Source: Carnobacterium gallinarum DSM 4847 (lineage in GTDB: Bacteria; Bacillota; Bacilli; Lactobacillales; Carnobacteriaceae). From it: a DNA stretch of 64,000 nt. Positions 8,892-17,478 of the stretch are shown here, one piece after another. The notes under the pieces were generated by a model that saw only the letters and a list, made by a program, of their open reading frames with translations, was not told where the DNA came from and did no database searches. How positions within the stretch are numbered: position 1 is the first letter of the stretch; each line of letters starts with the position of its first letter. The stretch covers positions 124,001-188,000 of the forward strand of contig NZ_JQLU01000004.1 of the NCBI RefSeq assembly GCF_000744375.1, written 5' to 3'. The position numbers and the translations under genes were made by a program.

Positions 8892-11800
8892 ATGGAAACA
8901 GTAGCAGAATATCAGGAACGATTAGAGCAGAAAACAGCAGATTTAACTGGATTTGCCCAAGAATTAGCGAAACAATATATTTGGTTAGAAACAAAAAATT
9001 ACGATGGATATATATATACTAAAACGATTGAAGAATTTAAACGATTAATTCAGACATCTAAAGCAAAAACAATCACTGAATTATTTGACTTAGGCTTATT
9101 TAAATTAGTAGTTGCCATTGTTGGAAAAGAAAAAGCGCCAGAAATACAAGAGATGTGTGAAGCGTTAAAAGATCAACAATTTCAATATGGAATTTATCGT
9201 CGTTCCTATCATACATTAGATCCTATTCGTCATCATGCAGAATCGATTATTTACTTACTTTATAAAATGGAATTAAATGTCCAACAAGACATACTTAAAA
9301 TTGGTAGAAACTTACATCAATATGATATAAACGGCTACTGTTATACGGTCTGTACAGACAAAAAAACGAAAGAAGTAAAAACAACGACTGTTTATTTAGA
9401 AGCTAAGCTAGCGTTAGAACTAACTAAAAATAATCCTCAAGCACTAGAATTAATCGACGATTATTTATTTAGTGAAAATAATACTATGCTAAATCGCTCG
9501 ATTCTTATAGCGATTATTAAAAGTGGCAATCCTGTCTGCTTAGAATCTCCAAGCAAGCTTTTGTTAGCAGCACAACGTCAAGAAGGTTTACGCCAAAGTA
9601 TTCTTGAAGCAGCCGATTCAGGATCCGTTGAAACGTTGCTCTTCTTCATGAAACTCATTCGTGAAAATGATTTAATTCGTTTCTCAGCAGTTCAAAGAGC
9701 CGTAAGCACTTGGACGGGCTTAGGTTATAACGTTGAGGATAAAAAAGTAATCGTTAAATTATTGGACTTATCCTATGAAGCATTAGTGAATCCAGAGTTA
9801 ATTGATTCATATATTGCTAGTGAAGATATGATTCAAAACTATGCCGGACTTTGGGCAGCTGCGACACGTAATCATGAAGAAACAGTTCCGTATATTGAAA
9901 AATTAGTAACGCAGAAAAAGCATCAACAGTTAAGCGCTCTTTATTTCTTAATGGGTTTTGATCAATCAGAATTTCAATTTCAATTAGTTGAACAATTAAT
10001 TCTAACAACTGATGATTTAGATGTACTAACCTTTGCTATGCAACATGTTGTTAGTCAAAGGGTCTATTTAAATCAAAATTCTGATAGTAATCAAAGGTTT
10101 ACTAAATTTTTAGAAAATAATAACTATGTGAAAACTATTTCTCCAGAATTTTATCAGCGTTTAGAGAGCCTTCTAGAAGCAACAAATGGAAAAACCTATG
10201 AAGTTGTAGGAAAACCTTTTCCATGGATTGCCATTGCGTTAACGCAAGAATCTATTTACGAACGCTTGATTTTAATTGCTAAGGCACAAGAAAATCAAAT
10301 TTGGCTGGAACATTTAATGAACCAAGGAAGTAAAATGACTCCTGAAAATCGGAGCTATCTATTATTTTTAGAATGCTCGCCGCCGAAAACAGTGAGAAGT
10401 CGAGAGTTCCTTTTTGAAGCATTAAAAGATCGTAGTAGTAGCAATCGCGACACAGCTTTAAAAATTATTAAAGAGTTACAACTGACACCAGAAGAACTAG
10501 TTAAAATTGAAGATATGTTAGCGTTAAAATCTGGAGTGATTCGTCAAGCTTCGCTAGAGATTCTTCAAAAAAGTTCGGCTCATCAAATAAACGAAATAAT
10601 AGAGCGTTTGTTAACAGATAAAAAGCAAGAAAAGCGTTTAGGCGGGCTTGATCTAATTTTACAGTTAAAAAATAATCAACAACTAACTTCTGAGGAAATT
10701 CCACAACTCATAAGTTATATTCAAAAACCAACGGCGAAAGAGTTAAAACTGATAGATGGATTTCAAATACAGGAAGCATTTCGCTATAGTCGCAGTAATG
10801 GCTTTGGTTTGTATCAAGCAGAGTATCCAACTCCTAATATTCCAGCGCTAGCAACGGATGCTAATGGAACGCTGAAACAATTTTTTGCTTTTGATGTAAA
10901 AAAATTAAGCGCCAAGCTAAAAAGTTTATCTGATTTGATTCATCAACATCGAGAATATGAGTATGAATCAATTATTATAAGGACAAAAGAAAAAATCAGC
11001 GAAATTCTTGGTAGCGATGATGGTATCGGTATCTTGTATGAAAAATACGATGAACATGCAGCGACTAAATCTATCTTAAATTATCCCTTAGGCGAAATTT
11101 GGTTAGAATGGATGAAAGCAGAAAATATCACCTTGCTTGAGCTAGTTCAACTTGATTTTTGTGATGGTGATAATTATTATCGTTTTTTATCTTGGAAAGA
11201 AGGACTAACGAAAGAAGCGCTTAAAGAAGTTGGTTTATTTTTTGATTTAGATAAGATGGAAGCCATCAATATACTTGCGGCTGATTTACCTTATATCAAT
11301 ACTATTCGAAAGATTCTAGATTCAATCTATTTAGAGCTAAAAGCAACAGATATTCAACTAAATAGCAAGACTATATCACCCTTTGAGTTATTTTATAGAT
11401 TAAAATGCGAAGTACTAGCGAGTATCCCAGTTGAAAAATGGATTCATAATCCTTGTGTTTTTCGTGAAAATCATTATAGAAATGAAATTTACGACTATAG
11501 CAATATTTCATTTATTAGGAACTTATCTTATTATTTAAAAAATTCTGTTGAAACAGCTAAAGATTTTGCTAATTTAGTCGCAATCAGGCAAGAAGAAACG
11601 TTTCGCGCGCAAGTAAAATTAGATCAAGAAGGTAAGCAAGAACAGACTGGATTTGTTGGAATGACACTTGCTGATTTTGGACGAGCGTTAGATGAAAATC
11701 TGTTACCAAAAGATGCTCTTTTTAAAGAACTATTTCTGCCGAAAAGACGTGTAACGATTGTATCAGATTTACTTAATCCTCGTTGGAATAAAGAGGCATT

Positions 11801-13931
11801 TAAGAATTATCCGGCTTTAAAAGAATTTAAGACAATCTTTAGCGAGCGTGTTCTTGAAATTGAGTTAACACGAGGTGACTCTAAAACAGAAGTCAGTTAT
11901 CTAGCGAATCAGGTGAAGGAAGTCTATGGTGTGGATCATTTTATTGATATTATTGCTAGTTTAGAAGGTGAAAAGTTAGTTAGAGGTTATATTTCGGGAC
12001 ATAGCTATACGAAACGTGAGATTTTCTCTAGTCTTTTAAAAAGCACTAGACCAAAAGAAACGGATACTGTTGCTGATCTAAAAGCCAATCTAAAACGGTA
12101 TAAGATTACAGAGCAACAGCTGATCGAAGCCATGCTTTATAATCCAAGATGGATTGAGCTAGTGAGTGATTATCTTGGCTGGAAAGGTCTAAAAAGCACA
12201 GCTTGGTATTTTACTGCCCACAGCTCAGACTATCGAAGTCAATTTGAACTGGATCAGATTGGACGTTATTCTGAAATTGAAAATGATGATTTCCAAGAAG
12301 GAGCCTTTGATGTTCGCTGGTTTAATGAGGCTTATCGTGAGATTGGCAAGAAACGTTTTGAACAAATTTATGATAGCGCCAAATATACATCTGATGGCAG
12401 CAAACATCGTCGCTCTCAGCTATATGCAGATGCTTCGCTAGGAAAGTTAAAATTAAAACCATTATTAGCGGAAGTTGCAGATAAACGTAACAAGGATAAA
12501 TTACGCAGCTTAGGATTGATTCCTTTAAATAAACGTAATCCAGTCAAAGATGCATGGCAACGTTATAATTATTTACAAAAATTCCTTAAAGAAAGCAAAC
12601 AATTTGGTGCACAACGTCGGGCAAGTGAAGGGAAGGCCAGTCAGATTGCCTTAGAAAACTTAGCACGTAATGCAGGGGACGGGGATGTCACACGTTTTAG
12701 CTGGCGAATGGAAATTTTCGATTTACACGAACTGCAAAATTATTTTATACCAAAAGAAATTGAAGACGCTAAAGTTCATTTAGAAATCGACGATCAAGGT
12801 TCAGCTTCTATTCAAGTTGAAAAAGCAGAGAAAAAACTAAAAAGTATCCCAGCCAATTTAAAAAAAGTACCTTATATTGTTGAGCTACAAGAAATTCGTA
12901 AAAAGCTTAAAGAGCAATATCGTCGTTCACGTAAATCATTAGAGCAAGCGATGGAAAAAGGAATTGAATTTGAAGCTGGGGAATTAACCGCTTTGTTACA
13001 ACATCCAGTTATTCAACCAATGTTAGATAAATTAGTAATTCTTGGTGGCAAAAATGACTATGTTGGTTTCTTAAGTTCAGAAGGAATTCGCAATGTTGAA
13101 AAAGAGCTAGTCGAATTGCCAGCTGATACTCTTGTGCGAATCGCTCATCCGTATGATTTATATCAAAGTGGCAAATGGCGACAAATTCAGCATATCTTAT
13201 TTGAAGAGGAGATTGTCCAACCCTTTAAACAAGTCTTTAGAGAACTGTATTTGCCTAATGAAGATGAAAAAGCAACAAAAGAATCTAAACGTTATGCAGG
13301 TCATCAGATTCAGCCACAAAAAACAGTTGCCCTTTTGAAGAATCGTGATTGGGTTGTGAGTTATGAAGATGGTTTAAGAAAAGTTTATTATGAAGAGGAT
13401 ATCATTGCAACATTGTATGCAATGGCAGATTGGTTTTCCCCAGCAGATATTGAAGCACCAACAATTGAAGGGGTACTTTTCTATCACCGTAAAACGGGCA
13501 AACGTTTATTTATGGAAGAGGTGCCACCGCTTATTTTTTCTGAAGTGATGCGGGATATGGACTTAGTAGTCAGCGTGGCTCATGTAGGCGGTGTTGATCC
13601 AGAAACAAGTTTCTCAACAATCGAAACTAGAGCAGTTCTAGTAGAAGAATTAAGTAATTTACTGAAATTGGATAATGTACATGTTAAAAAACATCATGCG
13701 CTTATCAAAGGTCAACTAGCTGAATATTCACTACATCTAGGAAGTGGAGTCGTACATCAAATAGGTGGACGGATGATTCCAATTCTAGCTGTTCAATCGC
13801 AACATCGAGGTCGTTTGTTCTTACCTTTTGTAGACGAAGATCCACGGACAGCAGAAATTATGTCAAAATTGATTCTGTTAAGCGCCGATCAAAAGATTAA
13901 AGATCCAATGATTTTAGAGGCAATTCAATAA
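8892..13931 (+). CDS. Giant (1679 aa) DUF4132-family protein, MolR/YehI-like
   Basis: A very large cytoplasmic protein without signal or membrane segments. Residues ~80-700 are mostly helical with HEAT-like pairs (for example around K-S-G-V-I-R-Q-A-S-L-E-I-L). The middle is charged. The last ~400 residues resemble the C-terminal part of the DUF4132 family (E. coli MolR/YehI relatives), with the recognisable P-P-L-I-F-S-E-V-M-R-D-M-D-L and, later, Y-S-L-H-L-G-S-G-V-V-H-Q. The biochemical role of this family is not established. Ribosome site AGGAAG before the ATG. It sits between prkC and rsgA, which are normally close together, and ends at a very strong terminator, so it looks like an inserted cassette. 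Base composition is like that of its neighbours. Confidence 0.75.
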   Translation: METVAEYQERLEQKTADLTGFAQELAKQYIWLETKNYDGYIYTKTIEEFKRLIQTSKAKTITELFDLGLFKLVVAIVGKEKAPEIQEMCEALKDQQFQYGIYRRSYHTLDPIRHHAESIIYLLYKMELNVQQDILKIGRNLHQYDINGYCYTVCTDKKTKEVKTTTVYLEAKLALELTKNNPQALELIDDYLFSENNTMLNRSILIAIIKSGNPVCLESPSKLLLAAQRQEGLRQSILEAADSGSVETLLFFMKLIRENDLIRFSAVQRAVSTWTGLGYNVEDKKVIVKLLDLSYEALVNPELIDSYIASEDMIQNYAGLWAAATRNHEETVPYIEKLVTQKKHQQLSALYFLMGFDQSEFQFQLVEQLILTTDDLDVLTFAMQHVVSQRVYLNQNSDSNQRFTKFLENNNYVKTISPEFYQRLESLLEATNGKTYEVVGKPFPWIAIALTQESIYERLILIAKAQENQIWLEHLMNQGSKMTPENRSYLLFLECSPPKTVRSREFLFEALKDRSSSNRDTALKIIKELQLTPEELVKIEDMLALKSGVIRQASLEILQKSSAHQINEIIERLLTDKKQEKRLGGLDLILQLKNNQQLTSEEIPQLISYIQKPTAKELKLIDGFQIQEAFRYSRSNGFGLYQAEYPTPNIPALATDANGTLKQFFAFDVKKLSAKLKSLSDLIHQHREYEYESIIIRTKEKISEILGSDDGIGILYEKYDEHAATKSILNYPLGEIWLEWMKAENITLLELVQLDFCDGDNYYRFLSWKEGLTKEALKEVGLFFDLDKMEAINILAADLPYINTIRKILDSIYLELKATDIQLNSKTISPFELFYRLKCEVLASIPVEKWIHNPCVFRENHYRNEIYDYSNISFIRNLSYYLKNSVETAKDFANLVAIRQEETFRAQVKLDQEGKQEQTGFVGMTLADFGRALDENLLPKDALFKELFLPKRRVTIVSDLLNPRWNKEAFKNYPALKEFKTIFSERVLEIELTRGDSKTEVSYLANQVKEVYGVDHFIDIIASLEGEKLVRGYISGHSYTKREIFSSLLKSTRPKETDTVADLKANLKRYKITEQQLIEAMLYNPRWIELVSDYLGWKGLKSTAWYFTAHSSDYRSQFELDQIGRYSEIENDDFQEGAFDVRWFNEAYREIGKKRFEQIYDSAKYTSDGSKHRRSQLYADASLGKLKLKPLLAEVADKRNKDKLRSLGLIPLNKRNPVKDAWQRYNYLQKFLKESKQFGAQRRASEGKASQIALENLARNAGDGDVTRFSWRMEIFDLHELQNYFIPKEIEDAKVHLEIDDQGSASIQVEKAEKKLKSIPANLKKVPYIVELQEIRKKLKEQYRRSRKSLEQAMEKGIEFEAGELTALLQHPVIQPMLDKLVILGGKNDYVGFLSSEGIRNVEKELVELPADTLVRIAHPYDLYQSGKWRQIQHILFEEEIVQPFKQVFRELYLPNEDEKATKESKRYAGHQIQPQKTVALLKNRDWVVSYEDGLRKVYYEEDIIATLYAMADWFSPADIEAPTIEGVLFYHRKTGKRLFMEEVPPLIFSEVMRDMDLVVSVAHVGGVDPETSFSTIETRAVLVEELSNLLKLDNVHVKKHHALIKGQLAEYSLHLGSGVVHQIGGRMIPILAVQSQHRGRLFLPFVDEDPRTAEIMSKLILLSADQKIKDPMILEAIQ

Positions 13932-13988
13932 AAGAGAGTGCATGAACTAAAATTGGAAAACAATTTTGTTTCATGCGCTCTCTTTGTT
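13932..13988 (+). terminator. Strong long-stem terminator after the DUF4132 gene
   Basis: AAAGAGAGTGCATGAA pairs with TTCATGCGCTCTCTTT with one G-T mismatch, and an inner AAAATTG/CAATTTT stem extends it to more than 20 pairs. The T tail is short, but the stem begins immediately after the stop codon. Confidence 0.85.
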
Positions 13989-14066
13989 ATAGTGGTTGAT
14001 AGAAAATAGAGATTAGTTTGTATCTATTTATCTGTAACAAGTAATTCTAAAATTTCTGCTTATACT

Positions 14067-14089
14067 GAGAGGGGACTCTCTTTTATTTT
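14067..14089 (+). terminator. Short terminator-like hairpin upstream of rsgA
   Basis: GAGAG-GGGA-CTCTC followed by TTTTATTTT. It is the second hairpin in the gap and could back up the previous terminator or attenuate transcription into rsgA. Confidence 0.45.
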
Positions 14090-14108
14090 AAAAATTTAAC
14101 GAAAATAG

Positions 14109-14137
14109 TTGCAATATTGGAAGGCATTAAGTAGAGT
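14109..14137 (+). promoter_or_regulatory. Candidate promoter for rsgA-rpe-thiN
   Basis: TTGCAA, a 17-base spacer and TAGAGT (four of six), 39 bases before the rsgA start. It is placed after two hairpins, where a new promoter is expected. Confidence 0.4.
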
Positions 14138-14175
14138 AAAGGGGAGCGAGTTTAAACGAAAGAGGAGTGGATTTT

Positions 14176-15072
14176 TTGCCAAGAGGTCAAATAAGAAAAG
14201 CCTTAAGTGGATTTTATTATGTCTATCATGATGGAGTAACTTATCAAACAAGAGGTAGAGGGAATTTTCGTAATCGATCTTTGACTCCTTTAGTTGGAGA
14301 TGAAGTTATTTTTGAAAGTGGCAATCAAGATGAAGGTATTTTAAAAGATTTATTGCCGCGAAAAAATGAATTAATTCGTCCAACTGTGGCTAATGTTGAT
14401 TTAGGCGTTGTTGTGATGTCAGCAATTGAACCTAATTTTTCAACGAATTTACTAGATCGTTTTCTAGTAACCTTAGAAAGCAAACAAATTAAAGCGTTGA
14501 TTTATATAACAAAGATTGATTTGTTGACTGTAGAGCAGTACCAAGAAATGCAGCAAATGAAGGCAGCTTATGAAAAAATTGGGTATTCAGTGATTTTGCC
14601 TGAAACGGAATTAAATCAAGCCCCAATTGCAGAATTAACGCCTTATTTTAAGAATCAATTAACGGTGTTTATGGGGCAATCTGGAGCAGGAAAGTCAACT
14701 TTGTTAAATCAGATTGCACCAGAGTTAGCATTGAAAACTGGTGAGATTTCTAATGCATTGGGACGTGGAAAACATACGACTAGACATGTGGAATTAGTAC
14801 CTTTGTATGACGGTTTAGTAGCCGATACTCCTGGGTTTAGTTCGATTGATTTTTTAGAAGTAGAAGTCGATGAGTTACCAGAATTATTTCCTGAATTTGT
14901 AGCGGTCCAACATGATTGCCGCTTTAGAGGGTGTAAGCATCGAAATGAACCAGGCTGTCAAGTTAAAACTGAAGTAGAGTCAGGTGAGATTTTGGAATCA
15001 CGCTACAAACATTATTTGCAATTTTTAGAAGAAATTGAAAATCGTAAACCTAAATATGGTAAAAAAAATTAA
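14176..15072 (+). CDS. rsgA: Ribosome small-subunit GTPase RsgA
   Basis: Circularly permuted GTPase that proofreads late 30S assembly. N-terminal OB-fold (L-S-G-F-Y-Y-V, then L-V-G-D-E-V), GTPase G4 T-K-I-D, G1 G-Q-S-G-A-G-K-S at residues 167-174, G3 D-T-P-G-F, and a C-terminal zinc cluster C-R-F-R-G-C-K-H ... P-G-C. I choose the TTG start (M-P-R-G-Q), 8 bases after AGAGGAG; it matches the N-terminus of Bacillus YloQ. A GTG three codons upstream falls inside that ribosome site and is unlikely. First gene of an rsgA-rpe-thiN operon. Confidence 0.95.
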   Translation: MPRGQIRKALSGFYYVYHDGVTYQTRGRGNFRNRSLTPLVGDEVIFESGNQDEGILKDLLPRKNELIRPTVANVDLGVVVMSAIEPNFSTNLLDRFLVTLESKQIKALIYITKIDLLTVEQYQEMQQMKAAYEKIGYSVILPETELNQAPIAELTPYFKNQLTVFMGQSGAGKSTLLNQIAPELALKTGEISNALGRGKHTTRHVELVPLYDGLVADTPGFSSIDFLEVEVDELPELFPEFVAVQHDCRFRGCKHRNEPGCQVKTEVESGEILESRYKHYLQFLEEIENRKPKYGKKN

Positions 15073-15103
15073 CTAAACTAAAATGAGAAGTGAGGAAACT
15101 ATA

Positions 15104-15754
15104 ATGAAGATTGCACCATCAATTTTAAGCGCAGATTTTGCTAATTTAGAAAGAGATATTCAACTTGTTGAAAAAGGCGGAGCAGATTATATTCATGTGG
15201 ATGTAATGGACGGGCATTTTGTGCCAAATATTACTTTAGGGCCAAATATTGTTTCGGCAATTCGCCCAGCAACAAAATTACCGTTAGACTGTCATTTAAT
15301 GATTGAAAATCCAGAAAAATATATTGAAGATTTTGCCAAAGCTGGCGCAGATATTATTACGGTTCATGTGGAAAGCACACCTCATATTCATCGTGCCATT
15401 CAAATGATTAAAAATGCAGGTGTCAAAGCTGGAGTAGTTTTAAATCCTGGAACACCTGTTGAAGCAGTGAAACATGTACTTGCTGAATGCGATATGGTTT
15501 TAGTTATGACGGTTAATCCTGGTTTTGGTGGTCAAAGTTTTATTGAAGAAATGTTAGCAAAAATTACTACATTAAAAGAATTGAGAGAAGGAAAGAACTA
15601 TCATTATGAAATTGAAGTTGATGGTGGAATTTCACCTGAAACAGCTAAAAAATGTAAATTAGCTGGAGCAGATGTTTTCGTAGCAGGTTCTTATATTTAT
15701 AATGCTGAAAATCCAAATGAACAAATTCAGAATTTAAAGGATGCGTTGATTTAA
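15104..15754 (+). CDS. rpe: Ribulose-phosphate 3-epimerase
   Basis: Interconverts ribulose 5-phosphate and xylulose 5-phosphate in the pentose phosphate pathway. TIM barrel of 216 aa with I-A-P-S-I-L-S-A-D-F, the metal and catalytic H-V-D-V-M-D-G-H-F-V-P-N, D-C-H-L-M-I, M-T-V-N-P-G-F-G-G-Q, and E-V-D-G-G-I. An in-frame ATG 21 bases upstream is less likely because the GTGAGGA ribosome site lies between the two. The stop directly abuts the thiN start. Confidence 0.96.
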   Translation: MKIAPSILSADFANLERDIQLVEKGGADYIHVDVMDGHFVPNITLGPNIVSAIRPATKLPLDCHLMIENPEKYIEDFAKAGADIITVHVESTPHIHRAIQMIKNAGVKAGVVLNPGTPVEAVKHVLAECDMVLVMTVNPGFGGQSFIEEMLAKITTLKELREGKNYHYEIEVDGGISPETAKKCKLAGADVFVAGSYIYNAENPNEQIQNLKDALI

Positions 15755-16405
15755 ATGAAAAAAAGAGTAGCTCTTTTAGTTGGTGGACCAGAAAAGATGA
15801 TTCCTGACTTTAGTCAGATTGAAGCGATAGAAACAGAATGGATAGGTGTTGATCGAGGCACATTACGTCTTCTAGCTAAAGGAATCAAACCAGTAATCTC
15901 CTTAGGCGATTTTGACTCCATTACTTCAGAAGAACTACGCTCTATTCAAGAACAAATTCATGATGTGCGGATTTCAAAAGCTGAAAAAGATGAAACAGAT
16001 ACAGAAATGGCAGTTGCTGTTGCGTTAAATGAGTTAAAGGCAGATGAGGTTATCATTTATGGAGCGACTGCTGGGAGAGTCGATCATCTTTTAGCAAATT
16101 TATGGATGGTGTTACAACCACGCTTCAAACCACATGCTAGTAAGATTAAATTAGTGGATACTCAAAATACGATTACGTTTTATTTGCCAGGTGAGTATGA
16201 AATTTCCAAAGAAGCAAATAAAAAATATTTAGCATTTGTTGGATTAACTGCCATTAAAAAATTAACGCTGTATGATGAAAAATATCAATTGACGGAAGCT
16301 AATTTTGATTATCCTATTTCGTTAGCTAGTAATGAGTTTGTTGGGGAAACGGGACGTTTTTCGTTTGTGGAAGGTGTTTTAGCTGTTATTCAAAGTAAAG
16401 ACTAA
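15755..16405 (+). CDS. thiN: Thiamine pyrophosphokinase
   Basis: Converts thiamine to thiamine pyrophosphate using ATP. 216 aa with the family motifs G-V-D-R-G-T-L, S-L-G-D-F-D-S-I, K-D-E-T-D-T-E and G-A-T-A-G-R-V-D-H-L-L-A-N-L; the aspartates bind metal-ATP. The ATG starts immediately after the rpe stop, with an AAGGATG ribosome site inside rpe. The Bacillus order rsgA-rpe-thiN is kept. A terminator follows. Confidence 0.95.
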   Translation: MKKRVALLVGGPEKMIPDFSQIEAIETEWIGVDRGTLRLLAKGIKPVISLGDFDSITSEELRSIQEQIHDVRISKAEKDETDTEMAVAVALNELKADEVIIYGATAGRVDHLLANLWMVLQPRFKPHASKIKLVDTQNTITFYLPGEYEISKEANKKYLAFVGLTAIKKLTLYDEKYQLTEANFDYPISLASNEFVGETGRFSFVEGVLAVIQSKD

Positions 16406-16415
16406 GAATGAAGTG

Positions 16416-16467
16416 AAAAAGGTTGAAATTCGATAGCGTAATGCTGATCTGATTCCAACTTTTTTTA
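16416..16467 (+). terminator. Terminator after thiN
   Basis: AAAAAGGTTGAAATTC pairs imperfectly with GATTCCAACTTTTT around a ~20-base loop, followed by a run of T. Confidence 0.65.
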
Positions 16468-16477
16468 TTTTTTGATA

Positions 16478-16515
16478 CAAAAAAAGAACCTAGCTTATAA
16501 AAAACAAGGTTCCTC
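16478..16515 (-). terminator. Terminator of rpmB (minus strand)
   Basis: Read on the minus strand, AGGAACCT pairs with AGGTTC(T) across a loop and is followed by seven T residues. It lies just downstream of the rpmB stop and converges with the thiN terminator. Confidence 0.8.
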
Positions 16516-16526
16516 ATTTATTTAGA

Positions 16527-16715
16527 TTAAACACGTTCAACTTTACCTGATTTAAGTGCGCGAGTAGAAACCCAAACTTTTTTAGGTTTACCGTCAACTA
16601 AAATACGAACTTTTTGTAAGTTAGCTTTCCAAGTACGTTTGTTAGCGTTCATTGCATGCGAGCGGCGATTTCCGCTTTTAGTCTTACGACCAGTAATAAA
16701 ACATTCTTTTGCCAT
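16527..16715 (-). CDS. rpmB: Ribosomal protein L28 (bL28)
   Basis: 62 aa, nearly the same as Bacillus L28: [12 protein letters not shown], then N-R-R-S-H-A-M-N-A and the C-terminal [11 protein letters not shown]. It is the non-zinc form: only one Cys is seen at the N-terminus, with no CxxC pair. A longer frame begins upstream, but GGAGGTAAG sits just before this ATG. Transcribed alone against its neighbours, with asp23 divergent, as in Bacillus. Confidence 0.96.
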   Translation of the reverse strand: MAKECFITGRKTKSGNRRSHAMNANKRTWKANLQKVRILVDGKPKKVWVSTRALKSGKVERV

Positions 16716-16772
16716 TATTCTTACCTCCTTTGCCGATATCTCGAAGCAAAGCTTCAATACTCATACTTCAAT

Positions 16773-16801
16773 AATTTATCATAATTACATTCATTTTGCA
16801 A
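16773..16801 (-). promoter_or_regulatory. Promoter of rpmB (minus strand)
   Basis: On the minus strand: TTGCAA, 17-base spacer, TAAATT, giving a ~50-base leader before rpmB. Confidence 0.45.
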
Positions 16802-16979
16802 TAGTTTTCTTTCAAGTATTTTTACTTGACAGGTTTTATTTAACGAGAGTAAGAAGACGTGTTGCATTTTAATTTGTTCCTTTAAGCCGAAAGCTTCTGA
16901 TAATCACATGAAAAAAATAATAAATGTACTCTAAAATGACAAAAAGATAAGATAGACAGATAGTTTCATCAATTATCCT

Positions 16980-17007
16980 TTTAAAAAGGCAGTAGCTATG
17001 ATAAAAT
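16980..17007 (+). promoter_or_regulatory. Candidate promoter of asp23-fakA
   Basis: TTTAAA, 16-base spacer, TAAAAT (with TATGA just before the -10). It lies 48 bases before the asp23 start in the divergent rpmB/asp23 gap. Confidence 0.45.
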
Positions 17008-17054
17008 ATAGAATAGTAATTTATGGCTTAAAAGCCAAAAGGAGGACTTTCAAA

Positions 17055-17417
17055 ATGGCAGTTAAGATCAAAACACAATTTGGTACAATCGATATTACAA
17101 ATGATGTGATTGCAACAGTAGTAGGTGGGGCAGCTACAGATATATACGGTATTGTAGGCATGGCTAGTAAAAATCAAATTCGTGATAACTTAAATGATAT
17201 TCTAAAAAAAGAAAACTATTCTCGTGGCGTTGTGGTCAGACAAGAAGAAAATGGAGTTGCTGTTGATGTATTTACAATTGTCAGCTATGGAACAAAAATT
17301 TCAGAAGTTTGTCGTAATGTACAAGAAAAAGTAAAATACAATTTAGAAACAATGCTAGGTGTTTCTGCTAATGCAGTTAACGTTTATGTTCAAGGCGTTC
17401 GCGTCATGCAAGACTAA
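17055..17417 (+). CDS. Asp23/Gls24 family envelope stress protein YloU
   Basis: 120 aa of the Asp23 fold: starts M-A-V-K-I-K-T-Q-F-G-T-I-D-I, with the family stretch V-V-G-G-A-A-T-D-I-Y-G-I-V-G-M-A and the C-terminal N-V-Y-V-Q-G-V-R-V. I use the internal ATG because AGGAGGA lies 8-9 bases upstream; the longer frame starts inside the promoter region. It is the usual partner upstream of the fatty acid kinase gene. Members are associated with the membrane or envelope stress, but their molecular role is unclear. Confidence 0.92.
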   Translation: MAVKIKTQFGTIDITNDVIATVVGGAATDIYGIVGMASKNQIRDNLNDILKKENYSRGVVVRQEENGVAVDVFTIVSYGTKISEVCRNVQEKVKYNLETMLGVSANAVNVYVQGVRVMQD

Positions 17418-17478
17418 TTTCAAATAATAGTCATTGTCACTTATTTAATGAAACGAGTGACTAAGGAGGATAATATCG

